From the NCBI RefSeq assembly GCF_963677685.1, contig NZ_OY782186.1:248001-312000 (forward strand): a stretch of 64,000 bases of DNA, in the 5' to 3' direction. Numbering within the stretch: position 1 is the first letter of the stretch; every line of letters starts with the position of its first letter. Made by a program: the position numbers and the translations under genes. The notes under the pieces were generated by a model, which ran no database searches, had not been told where the DNA came from, and was given only the letters and a program-made list of their open reading frames with translations. The stretch is from an uncultured Bacteroides sp. (lineage in GTDB: Bacteria; Bacteroidota; Bacteroidia; Bacteroidales; Bacteroidaceae). This document shows positions 46,948 to 54,927 of the stretch, piece after piece.

Positions 46948-49900
46948 TTAGAACTTAAGATTTACACCAAACAGATATGTCCGAGGACGTGGATAATATC
47001 CCAAATCAACACCAGATACCCAACTGTCCGTTCCATAACCTATTTCCGGATCCATGCCGTCATATTTAGTAAAAGTAAAAGCATTTTGAACAGAAGCATA
47101 CAATCTCAATTGACTTAGGTTCTTCCATTTAATTAATTTCGAGAAATCGTAACCTAGAGTAATATTATTGATTCGTAAATAGTCTCCATCTTGCAGGTAT
47201 AAATCAGAGAATTGCCAATTGATGTTAGATTCCGTAACACGTGGCATGCGATTAGAAGTCCCATCACCTGTCCAACGTTGAAGAATCGCTGTGGTATAAT
47301 TGGCCTGTTTATTCGAGTGATCACGATATGACTGAACAATCTTATTTCCTATGACTCCATTGGCATTAATTGACAAATCAAAACCATTCCAATCAAATCC
47401 AAGATTAAAACCAAAAGTAAAGTCCGGCATTCCGCTACCTAGATCAACTTTATCTGCAGCATCAATCTTGCCATCTGCTCCAGAGACAATATTACCCGAA
47501 GCATCATAATGATTAAGATCTAAATACTTCACATCTCCAGGCTGAACATCTGTTTGGAGCACTCCGTTCCCTGCTGATTTCCACGCATCAATATCAGCCG
47601 GATTTTGAAAGACACCTCCTGTTCTATATCCCCAAAAATATCCGATAGGATGCCCATTTTGAGCTCTATAAAACTCCTCGGCATTAGCAAATAACATATT
47701 CGTTTGCCCATGAATAATTCCATCTTGTGTCGGAATATTGCCTACTTCATTTTTATTATAAGCACCATTAACAGCTATATTATAATGCAATTTACCAATC
47801 TGATCATTCCAGTTCAATCCCAATTCAAAACCCCTATTTTTTACATCGCCTCCATTAATATACGGCGCACCCGAACCTGCTGTAGCCAAAATAGGAGCCT
47901 GCACTAACCAATCCTTAGTCGTCTTAATGTAATAATCAGCATTCACCCCTAAGCGACTATTTAGTAAACGAGCATCAAAGCCGATATTTGTTTGCTCTGA
48001 AGTTTCCCATTTTATATTTTCATTAGACAATCTACTCGGGTAAGCTCCCGGCACATTTATTTTAGAGGTACCAAACGTGTAAAATGCGGCTGGATTTTTA
48101 CTGGTAAATCCCGTAGAAGTATTGATTGGAGAAGCATACTGAAAATCATCAATATTTTGATTACCTACTTGTCCCCAACTAACCCGTAGTTTTAAGAAAT
48201 CAAGCCAACTCTGAGTCGATGCCATAAATTTTTCAGTAGTAAGCACCCAGCCTGCCGAAAACGAAGGAAAATATCCCCAACGATGCCCTGTTGCAAATTT
48301 TGAAGAAGCATCAGCTCGCAACGTAGCGTTGAACATATATTTCTCTCTATAATTATATCCTAAACGCCCGAAATATGATACTCTTCGATAAACATTCTCC
48401 GGTTTACCACCAACAGTCCTAGTCTCTACCAAAGTTTTACCATCGTCATCTAAATGAGCTTTTCCTGTCGTATTATCCAGATAAGCATGAGAGAAATCAT
48501 TAAACTGAGACAAAAGGTTCCAATTTGATGCTGACAAGTAAGTTCCTTGATATCTAACTGCTTCCATACCAATTAGTGCGTCTATCGCATGGGCTTCATT
48601 TATAGTAAAATTATAGCTTGCAGTATTTGTCCAAGTCATCGTATGCCCTTTACTCATGTTCTGATTAACAGTGGTGTGATCTTCATTATAAATAAATTCA
48701 GAAAAACGATATAGAGGTTTAAAACTCCTAAACTCTGAAGCGTAATAATTAATACCAAAAGTAGACTTCAATTTTAGATGCTCTATAGGTTCCAACTCTG
48801 CATAAACATCAGCCATCAGTTTTTGATTATTAGTCCGATTATTTGTAGTTGTCATCATTGCTCCATAAGGATTACCGTCTCCTTTATACCAGTCAGAGCT
48901 ACTAGTATCATTATACGGACTATCGTATTTATTATTATCACTATATACAGGAGACAGAGGAGAAGTGCCAAAAGCAGCGCGAAGAGTGTTGTTGTACTGA
49001 TTGCCAACTAAAATACCTGTATTCTTTATATAATTAAAATTCATGTGTTCTCCCACTTTCAGCACACCTCCGTAAAGCTTATGCTCAGTATTTACGCGGA
49101 AGCCATAACGTTCATAATTAGAAACATCAGCCCCTCCTACTATCCCCTCTTGAGAAGTATAATTAAGTGAAACAGCATAGATAGAAGCATCTGAGCCTCC
49201 ATTAATATTTAGCGAATAGTTTTCCGTTTTCGCATCTTTCTTAAACATCTTATCAATCCAATCAGTATCTATTAAAGTTGGATCAGACAAATTACCATCT
49301 GAATTTTTAGTCCAAGTATATATGCCCGGATGTACTTCTGGGGAAAAATCTATTAATGAAGAACCTGAATTTAAAGCTTGTTCATTCATTATAGTCATAT
49401 ACTCATGAGCATTCAACATTTTAGCCTTGCGCGCCACATTTTGAACGCCATAATAAGCATCAAACGACACTTGCCCTTTTCCCTTACTCCCTTGTTTTGT
49501 TGTAACAAGAATAACCCCATTAGCAGCCTGTGCTCCATAAATAGCAGCCGAAGCAGCATCTTTTAGCACATCTATAGACTGGATATCTGCTGCATTTAAA
49601 ACGGAAATATCTCCTTCTATGCCATCTATAATATATAAAGGCCCCGAGTTACCTACTGTACCCAATCCACGAATTGTTACTTTCATATCAGCTCCCGGCT
49701 GTCCGGAAGTAGAAGAGATATTCACCCCCGGAGTTTGCCCTTGCATAGCCTGTAAAGGACTTGTAGTATTCAATTTGGCTAATGATTCACCTTTAACCTG
49801 CGCGGTAGCTCCTGTATTCAGCTTCTTTTTCTGAACACCATAACCCACTACCACAACCTCATCAAGAAGTTTGGTATCTTCCTTTAACATCACATTCAGT

Positions 49901-50211
49901 GATACTTGCCCGGCATATTTTATTTCCTGAGAAACGTAGCCAATGTAAGAGAAGATCAATATATCTCCTTGTTTCACAGTTAAAAGATACCTCCCGTCAA
50001 AATCAGTTACAGTTCCGCTATTAGTGCCCTTAACCAAAACACTTACTCCTATTAAAGGCTCTTTATCTGCTGCAGAAGTCACAATACCCGAAAGAGATTT
50101 ATCTTGAGAAGGATTTGCATGTAAGCCTATTGCAGGCAAAAGAAATAAAAATGCCAACACAATGCTCGACAAATGCACAGCTATGCATTTTTCAAAAAAT
50201 GGTTTTCTCAT
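46948..50211 (-). CDS. SusC/RagA family TonB-dependent transporter
   Basis: A 1087-residue outer membrane importer. It has a signal peptide (VLAFLFLLPAIGLHA), a carboxypeptidase-D-like domain (SLSGIVTSAADKEPLIGVSV), a TonB-box region (LDEVVVVGYGVQKK), a plug (GQTPGVNISSTSGQPGADMK, DVLKDAASAAIYGAQAANGV) and a barrel ending FGVNLKF. There is no STN domain, so regulation by a trans-envelope sigma relay is unlikely. No HTCS, SusR or ECF regulator gene is adjacent. It is the first gene of the susC-susD-binding protein-GH5 locus. Confidence 0.95.
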   Translation of the reverse strand: MRKPFFEKCIAVHLSSIVLAFLFLLPAIGLHANPSQDKSLSGIVTSAADKEPLIGVSVLVKGTNSGTVTDFDGRYLLTVKQGDILIFSYIGYVSQEIKYAGQVSLNVMLKEDTKLLDEVVVVGYGVQKKKLNTGATAQVKGESLAKLNTTSPLQAMQGQTPGVNISSTSGQPGADMKVTIRGLGTVGNSGPLYIIDGIEGDISVLNAADIQSIDVLKDAASAAIYGAQAANGVILVTTKQGSKGKGQVSFDAYYGVQNVARKAKMLNAHEYMTIMNEQALNSGSSLIDFSPEVHPGIYTWTKNSDGNLSDPTLIDTDWIDKMFKKDAKTENYSLNINGGSDASIYAVSLNYTSQEGIVGGADVSNYERYGFRVNTEHKLYGGVLKVGEHMNFNYIKNTGILVGNQYNNTLRAAFGTSPLSPVYSDNNKYDSPYNDTSSSDWYKGDGNPYGAMMTTTNNRTNNQKLMADVYAELEPIEHLKLKSTFGINYYASEFRSFKPLYRFSEFIYNEDHTTVNQNMSKGHTMTWTNTASYNFTINEAHAIDALIGMEAVRYQGTYLSASNWNLLSQFNDFSHAYLDNTTGKAHLDDDGKTLVETRTVGGKPENVYRRVSYFGRLGYNYREKYMFNATLRADASSKFATGHRWGYFPSFSAGWVLTTEKFMASTQSWLDFLKLRVSWGQVGNQNIDDFQYASPINTSTGFTSKNPAAFYTFGTSKINVPGAYPSRLSNENIKWETSEQTNIGFDARLLNSRLGVNADYYIKTTKDWLVQAPILATAGSGAPYINGGDVKNRGFELGLNWNDQIGKLHYNIAVNGAYNKNEVGNIPTQDGIIHGQTNMLFANAEEFYRAQNGHPIGYFWGYRTGGVFQNPADIDAWKSAGNGVLQTDVQPGDVKYLDLNHYDASGNIVSGADGKIDAADKVDLGSGMPDFTFGFNLGFDWNGFDLSINANGVIGNKIVQSYRDHSNKQANYTTAILQRWTGDGTSNRMPRVTESNINWQFSDLYLQDGDYLRINNITLGYDFSKLIKWKNLSQLRLYASVQNAFTFTKYDGMDPEIGYGTDSWVSGVDLGYYPRPRTYLFGVNLKF

Positions 50212-50238
50212 GGTACATTATTTAATGGTTAACTATAT

Positions 50239-50293
50239 GTGCGTACGCACTTTTATTCACAAAAAAAACTTTCATGAACCGATAACAAAAGTA
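50239..50293 (-). promoter_or_regulatory. Leader of the susC locus: -7 box and GTGCGTACGCAC palindrome
   Basis: A reverse-strand -7 box TACTTTTG (50286-50293) lies 75 bases before the susC start. Between them is a perfect 12-bp palindrome GTGCGTACGCAC (50239-50250), 28 bases before the ATG and so probably inside the transcribed leader. It looks like an operator for a dimeric repressor. On the other side (50346-50381) are GTTAACCAC and GTTACCAC near-repeats. No -33 box is found. Confidence 0.5.
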
Positions 50294-50481
50294 AATGATA
50301 ACACAAACACATTGCCACATATTTGTTAATCTTAGAGGGCATAATCGTTAACCACGGGGAATAAAATGTTACCACAAAGAGCACCATATGTTATCTTATG
50401 CTAAACAACACAAAAAAAAAGAGGAGCAAAAAAAATTAACTAAGAATATTTTCAGTATATTAGAGTTCATTTACAAAGCTT

Positions 50482-51324
50482 ATGAAAGAAAACAAGGATT
50501 TAAATGACATACTGAATTATTCGATTATAAAGTTAAGTAAAACCCTTGATATCAAGATTCTAACTATAATAGAATTAATGGTTATTATTGCCGTAACTTT
50601 TCTTTTATTATATCTTATAAAAAAAGCAATTTACAAATCGAGACACCTCGATATAGGGAAAAAGTATTCTCTAAATAATCTCATCCGATATATCATAATA
50701 ATCATTGCTTTAGGATGGATATTGCAGACACTAGGGTTTAATCTTAAAATAATACTGGCAGGTTCGGCAGCACTTCTTGTTGGTGTTGGTCTAGGTCTAC
50801 AAAACCTCTTTAGTGATTTTGTTTCGGGTATTATTTTGCTCGCCGACTCCTCCATAAAAGTCAATGACGTTATTGATGTCAACGGGTTGGTTTGTGAAGT
50901 CAGAGAAATAAATCTTCGCACCACTCTCGTCTTAACTCGCGACGATAAATTTATCCTACTACCTAACACATTACTTACTAAAAATGAATTAATCAATTGG
51001 ACACATTCCATCACTTCATCTCGTTTTGAAGTAAGTGTAGGGGTTGATTATTCATCAGACATAGACTTAGTGATGAACATCATGAAAGAAGTCTGTGAAC
51101 AACAAGACGGGATACTCACCGTGCCTGAACCCTTTGTAAGATTCAATGACTTTGGAGACTCTTCTCTGCTTTTCACAGTCTACTTTTGGTGTGAGCACGT
51201 ATTTCGCGTTGAAAACATTAAGAGTCAAATTCGGCATGATCTGTTCAACAGATTTCGTCAACAGGGTATTGGTATCCCATTTCCTCAACGAGTGGTTCAT
51301 TTGCAAGAAAGCAAAGAAGTATGA
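50482..51324 (+). CDS. MscS family mechanosensitive ion channel
   Basis: A 280-residue small-conductance mechanosensitive channel. There are three hydrophobic spans in the first 115 residues, the third being the pore helix with Gly/Ala packing (ILAGSAALLVGVGLGLQNLF). The beta domain (GIILLADSSIKVNDVIDVNG, VLTRDDKFILLPNTLL) and the alpha/beta C-terminus follow. It opens under osmotic down-shock. It is monocistronic, with no clear -7 box within the 60 bases upstream. Confidence 0.92.
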   Translation: MKENKDLNDILNYSIIKLSKTLDIKILTIIELMVIIAVTFLLLYLIKKAIYKSRHLDIGKKYSLNNLIRYIIIIIALGWILQTLGFNLKIILAGSAALLVGVGLGLQNLFSDFVSGIILLADSSIKVNDVIDVNGLVCEVREINLRTTLVLTRDDKFILLPNTLLTKNELINWTHSITSSRFEVSVGVDYSSDIDLVMNIMKEVCEQQDGILTVPEPFVRFNDFGDSSLLFTVYFWCEHVFRVENIKSQIRHDLFNRFRQQGIGIPFPQRVVHLQESKEV

Positions 51325-51350
51325 CTACTCAATAAGTAACCAAAACATTC

Positions 51351-51658
51351 TTTAATCAACTTGCAAAAAGGTTATAAAGTTGTATGAATAGCGACAATAC
51401 AAGATAAGCAGTCAAAAAAATAATTGTTCTCCGCTGCTTCTTCACTTTCTTTTGTAATTCTGTAATTTCATTCTTATCCATAACTATTATTTATTAAGTT
51501 CGACAATTAATTCCATTGTTATTCATAACTGCATTTCAGTTCTATATTCATTTTCTCATTAATCAAAGTAATATTGATATAGCTTGGTGCCATGAATGAT
51601 TTGTAAGGTATATACTCCGTATAAAGATTATACGAATGAGAATTTGCAGACTCAGACT
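51351..51658. repeat. 308-bp direct repeat, copy 1
   Basis: Matches 54264-54571 at a constant offset of 2913 bases with only four differences that I count (at 51473, two near 51586-51589, and one near 51649). It holds the 41-residue membrane protein gene and the last 46 or so codons of the upstream carboxypeptidase-like domain gene. The edges are sharp: 51350/54263 and 51659/54572 differ. Confidence 0.93.
51356..51481 (-). CDS. 41-residue single-span membrane protein, copy 1
   Basis: A reverse-strand ORF of 42 codons. Its first half is charged (MDKNEITELQKKVKKQRRT, a likely short amphipathic or coiled helix). Its second half is one hydrophobic helix starting IIFLTAYLVLSLFIQLYN. An identical protein is encoded at 54269-54394; the only base difference inside the gene changes Lys AAG to AAA. 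It lies 37 bases after the carboxypeptidase-like gene in the same direction. I do not recognise a family. The size and form fit a regulatory micropeptide, an immunity factor or a small toxin, none of which is shown. Confidence 0.65.
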   Translation of the reverse strand: MDKNEITELQKKVKKQRRTIIFLTAYLVLSLFIQLYNLFAS

Positions 51659-52451
51659 CAATGATCGTATGTGTTTGCATGCTCGAAATGAAACCACTTT
51701 TATCCAAATTGACTTGCGTGGGACTTTTATCTTCTTTCTGAAAAGAAAAAAAAGGATGAGAAATGAACTTTGGTTTAACATTAAACATAAAACACCATTT
51801 ATTATCTCTGATCCCTAAATATTGAACGTCGTGCAACTTTCTGAATTTTTGAAGGCAGACACCAAAGGGTATATAAGTAGCCAACTGTAAACTACGTTTA
51901 ATTCGAACCTGCATTACACTATCTGGGATACATTCATTCTCTATTATTTGGAGCTTTTGCAGCTTAAATAGAATTTTAAAATTTCCAGAATAGTTGTGCA
52001 ACCTACCCACAGAATCCACATAACTTATTTTAGCAAATACAGAAGTCAAATGTTTGTCAGAATAAGGCATTAGCATGCTCTTCTTTTTTTTCTTAAAAAA
52101 CTTCTCAGCATCAAATGTACCTTTGACTACAATATCATCCAGATTATAACTTTTAGGTAGCAGTTGAACAACATGCTCCGTAGTATTCAAAAACCGAGAA
52201 GAAATTACAAGATGGAAGTGTTCATACCCTAAATAGCTAATTTGTAGCGTATCTCCAACCTCACAAAGAGAAGATTTGAAAGTAACACTCCCTACATCAT
52301 CCGTCAACAAATGCCATTTATTATTGACGAAAACATCACAATAAGAAAGGGGAGCAGAAGACTCACCTGTCACTTTTAAACGAATAATATTGCTACCCAA
52401 AGAAGGAGTAACATAAAACACAAATAAAAAAATAAAGAACTGCTTAATCAT
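51519..52451 (-). CDS. Secreted protein with carboxypeptidase-like regulatory domain
   Basis: A 310-residue protein with a signal peptide (FFIFLFVFYVTPSLGS). An N-terminal beta-sandwich of the carboxypeptidase-D-like regulatory type follows (residues about 22-105: GDTLQISYLGYEHFHLVI, then YNLDDIVVKG). The rest (about 200 residues) is unrecognised, probably beta-rich. The gene at 53125-54180 has the same layout but low sequence similarity. A 46-codon fragment of this gene is also found at 54432-54571. The role is unknown; such domains occur in TonB receptors and envelope proteins. Confidence 0.72.
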   Translation of the reverse strand: MIKQFFIFLFVFYVTPSLGSNIIRLKVTGESSAPLSYCDVFVNNKWHLLTDDVGSVTFKSSLCEVGDTLQISYLGYEHFHLVISSRFLNTTEHVVQLLPKSYNLDDIVVKGTFDAEKFFKKKKKSMLMPYSDKHLTSVFAKISYVDSVGRLHNYSGNFKILFKLQKLQIIENECIPDSVMQVRIKRSLQLATYIPFGVCLQKFRKLHDVQYLGIRDNKWCFMFNVKPKFISHPFFSFQKEDKSPTQVNLDKSGFISSMQTHTIIESESANSHSYNLYTEYIPYKSFMAPSYINITLINEKMNIELKCSYE

Positions 52452-52496
52452 GACATATTACTTTTTGCACACATTCAACTTATAACTTTCCCCTGT

Positions 52497-52988
52497 TTAA
52501 TCCCAAAGATAAAAAGACAAAAACACTACAAGATTCTTTACACAGTGAACAAATGCTATTGATAGAAATGCCACTTTAAATCCTTTGTATCTATAATAAG
52601 AGCTAAATCCAAAAGCAAAAATCAGTCCAATAAAGAAAGTGGTTATCATATACCACATACTATATGTATGCATCAATGAAAACTGTAATGCACTTATAAG
52701 AATAGGTATGGAGATACTCTTTGTAAATTTACTTACCAAATAAATGATTAAAAATTGGCTGATGAAAGTTTCAATTAATGGACATATAATCCCCAAAAAA
52801 ACAATATAAAATAAACCAATATGTAATTCTGGCCCCCCAATATCACTAAAAGATATTCCAAATAAAAATAGCAATATAATAGGAATAATTCCTATTAAAT
52901 ACTCCAATATAACATATAAAGGAATAGTTATATATAAAGGTTTAACTCCTAACCATTTATAATAGTAATATATTTTTCTTTTCTTCAA
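52497..52988 (-). CDS. CPBP-like intramembrane protease family protein
   Basis: A 163-residue very hydrophobic protein with about five spans. CPBP/CAAX-protease-like motifs can be traced in weakened form: PLIETFISQFLI (where EExxxR is usual), FSLMHTYSMWY (FxxxH) and FVHCVKNLVVF (HxxxN). The second Glu and the Arg of the first motif are missing, so activity is doubtful. Family members process peptides or give self-immunity to bacteriocins. It sits between two carboxypeptidase-like-domain genes in the repeat-bounded module. Confidence 0.65.
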   Translation of the reverse strand: MKKRKIYYYYKWLGVKPLYITIPLYVILEYLIGIIPIILLFLFGISFSDIGGPELHIGLFYIVFLGIICPLIETFISQFLIIYLVSKFTKSISIPILISALQFSLMHTYSMWYMITTFFIGLIFAFGFSSYYRYKGFKVAFLSIAFVHCVKNLVVFLSFYLWD

Positions 52989-53124
52989 TACTCAGTTCTT
53001 GCAATAATATTGCATTGCTTTGTAATTCTATCACAATTAAATTAATTTACAAAATTAACAATAAATTATTAATCTATGTAAGCATAAAACCAGCTTCTTT
53101 CTCTAAACTTAACCAAAATTTAAA

Positions 53125-54180
53125 TTAATACATTTCAAGTTTATTATTCAATGCATCTTGAAGCGAACTGCTAAGCTTAGGTACATTAAGGATTCTCCAA
53201 TATTCTGTAGTATAGTTATGAGAACAAGGCATTCCATAACCATTAGAATCTGTTTTCACTTTTTTCATCTCTGCTTTAGTCATATATGACCTATCAATCA
53301 CATAGAATTCAGAAACAGATTCTATCAGTTGCATTTTTTTATCTTTCTTGTAATGATAGAATTTTTTTATATACTCTTTCCTATTCAGAAGGTTCATCCT
53401 AGAAATAAAATCATTTTCAAAGCGACTATTTTCTATCACAAAACTAGAAACGAGAGTACTCGTGTATCCAAATAAAGAAAATGATTTTTGTTTTTTAGGA
53501 GCCAAACGATCTAGCTCAATTTTCAATGAATTATTAGCATCATTAATACTCAAACTTCCAGCTTTTATACTATCCACAAAAATACTAGAGCCTATTATAT
53601 CATATTTTTGTTTTACTTCTTCCATTAAAGAGAGACATTCTATGTATGGAATAGCAACAGAAATATCACTCACAGAAAAAGCTCTTTTTCTATCCAATTT
53701 TACTATTTTTTTGGACCTGAAAGAACGATATTGCAATAGTTTAAATTTAAGCTTCTTCTTTCTTAACGGAATGAAATACTCAACAATTCCATCAGAATAA
53801 TATTTCAATAAAGAATCATTAAATTGATAACTTCTATAATATCCTTTCAAACAAATATAATCTGGTTGATCAGCATGTATAGTAACTTCATCAAGGGCAT
53901 AGCTCATAGGAAGTAAATACAATGATTTCCTTTTTTGTAACAAATCAGAAGAAAATTCTAATGTCTTATAAGAAATCTGTTGCAAAGAACATTGCTGCTT
54001 TTTAGGCATATCTATATAAGGCAAAACACCATTTACATCTGCGGTACAAACAATACTTCCTTTCTCGTTAAGCAATTGCACAAAAGGAATAGGAGAATGA
54101 TTTTTTTGATCCAAAACTTGGATCTGTGCTATCAAACTAAATCTAACAAATAAGAACAATATAAATAAAAAAAATCTCAT
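53125..54180 (-). CDS. Secreted protein with carboxypeptidase-like regulatory domain
   Basis: A 351-residue protein with a signal peptide (FFLFILFLFVRFSLIAQ). It starts with a carboxypeptidase-D-like beta-sandwich (IQVLDQKNHSPIPFVQLLNE through YALDEVTIHADQPD, residues about 20-105). The remaining 245 residues are Lys- and Ser-rich with no motif that I know. The layout matches the gene at 51519-52451. It is the first intact full-size gene of the module. AT content is high, as in its neighbours, which suggests recent acquisition or weak constraint. Confidence 0.72.
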   Translation of the reverse strand: MRFFLFILFLFVRFSLIAQIQVLDQKNHSPIPFVQLLNEKGSIVCTADVNGVLPYIDMPKKQQCSLQQISYKTLEFSSDLLQKRKSLYLLPMSYALDEVTIHADQPDYICLKGYYRSYQFNDSLLKYYSDGIVEYFIPLRKKKLKFKLLQYRSFRSKKIVKLDRKRAFSVSDISVAIPYIECLSLMEEVKQKYDIIGSSIFVDSIKAGSLSINDANNSLKIELDRLAPKKQKSFSLFGYTSTLVSSFVIENSRFENDFISRMNLLNRKEYIKKFYHYKKDKKMQLIESVSEFYVIDRSYMTKAEMKKVKTDSNGYGMPCSHNYTTEYWRILNVPKLSSSLQDALNNKLEMY

Positions 54181-54268
54181 AGTTTAAAGCAAAATCTTAG
54201 ATTACTCTCTTATAATAAGAAACTTTTTAATGCTGCATTCTCTGAGCTAACCATAAATTAATATTTAA

Positions 54269-54394
54269 TCAACTTGCAAAAAGGTTATAAAGTTGTATGA
54301 ATAGCGACAATACAAGATAAGCAGTCAAAAAAATAATTGTTCTCCGCTGCTTCTTCACTTTCTTTTGTAATTCTGTAATTTCATTTTTATCCAT
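54269..54394 (-). CDS. 41-residue single-span membrane protein, copy 2
   Basis: Encodes the same 41 residues as the ORF at 51356-51481, with a single synonymous base change (second Lys codon AAA). In this copy the upstream gene is only a fragment, yet the small ORF is intact. Whether it is expressed depends on a promoter inside or upstream of the repeat, which I cannot identify with confidence. Confidence 0.6.
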   Translation of the reverse strand: MDKNEITELQKKVKKQRRTIIFLTAYLVLSLFIQLYNLFAS

Positions 54395-54431
54395 AACTAT
54401 TATTTATTAAGTTCGACAATTAATTCCATTG

Positions 54432-54571
54432 TTATTCATAACTGCATTTCAGTTCTATATTCATTTTCTCATTAATCAAAGTAATATTGATATAGCTTAG
54501 TACCATGAATGATTTGTAAGGTATATACTCCGTATAAAGATTATACGAATGAGAATTTGCAAACTCAGACT
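54432..54571 (-). pseudogene. 3' fragment of the carboxypeptidase-like domain gene
   Basis: The last 46 or so codons (ending KMNIELKCSYE and stop) of the gene at 51519-52451, without start or signal peptide. Two codons changed relative to the intact gene (Ala to Val, Pro to Leu, next to each other after SFM). At 54572 similarity ends abruptly. From 54572 to 54859 the sequence is very AT-rich, and the one longer open frame there shows no sign of being coding. Confidence 0.8.
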
Positions 54572-54853
54572 TTTAATATCAAATTCAATCCTTGCAAAAT
54601 TAAAACTATTAAGAGTAAAAAATACTATAACAAGGATAACAATTCATTTTTCTATCAATATGATAATCAATACATTAATAAAAAAATAGATAACAATTTC
54701 ATTTTATCACTTCTTCATTATAGCATTTCTAGTGTTAGGTTTATTTTTTTAAGTATGAAAGGTATAGAGTAACAACTTGTAAGAAAAATAACTTTTCTTT
54801 GAGAACTATTTCTATATTATATATGACTACGACTTATAGGAACAATAACAAAA

Positions 54854-54895
54854 AAATAGAAAGGGCTGAATCCAACACCGTGGAAACAGCCCTTT
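54854..54895 (-). terminator. Terminator of the SusCD-TlpA operon
   Basis: Reverse strand: AAAGGGCTG (54887-54895) pairs with CAGCCCTTT (54860-54868). A TCCA/TTGGA inner stem is also possible. It is followed by CTATTTTTTTG. It lies 33 bases after the TlpA-like stop. Confidence 0.8.
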
Positions 54896-54927
54896 TAAAG
54901 TAATATTTCTATTATAAACTTAAAGTA

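Larger units (their letters stand above)
54264..54571. repeat. 308-bp direct repeat, copy 2
   Basis: Second copy of the segment at 51351-51658. Recombination between the two would remove 2913 bases including both carboxypeptidase-like genes (or fuse them to the fragment) and the CPBP gene. No transposase, integrase or short target duplication is visible at the ends. Confidence 0.93.

Noticed and set aside
51356..51658. Idea that the 308-bp repeat is an insertion sequence or its remnant
   Set aside because: No terminal inverted repeats, no transposase reading frame and no target duplication; the content is the end of one gene plus a small ORF.
54509..54772. An 87-residue forward ORF beyond the second repeat
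   Set aside because: Half of it runs antisense through the repeated gene fragment and the rest is AT-driven Asn/Lys/Ile/Tyr; no signal supports it.
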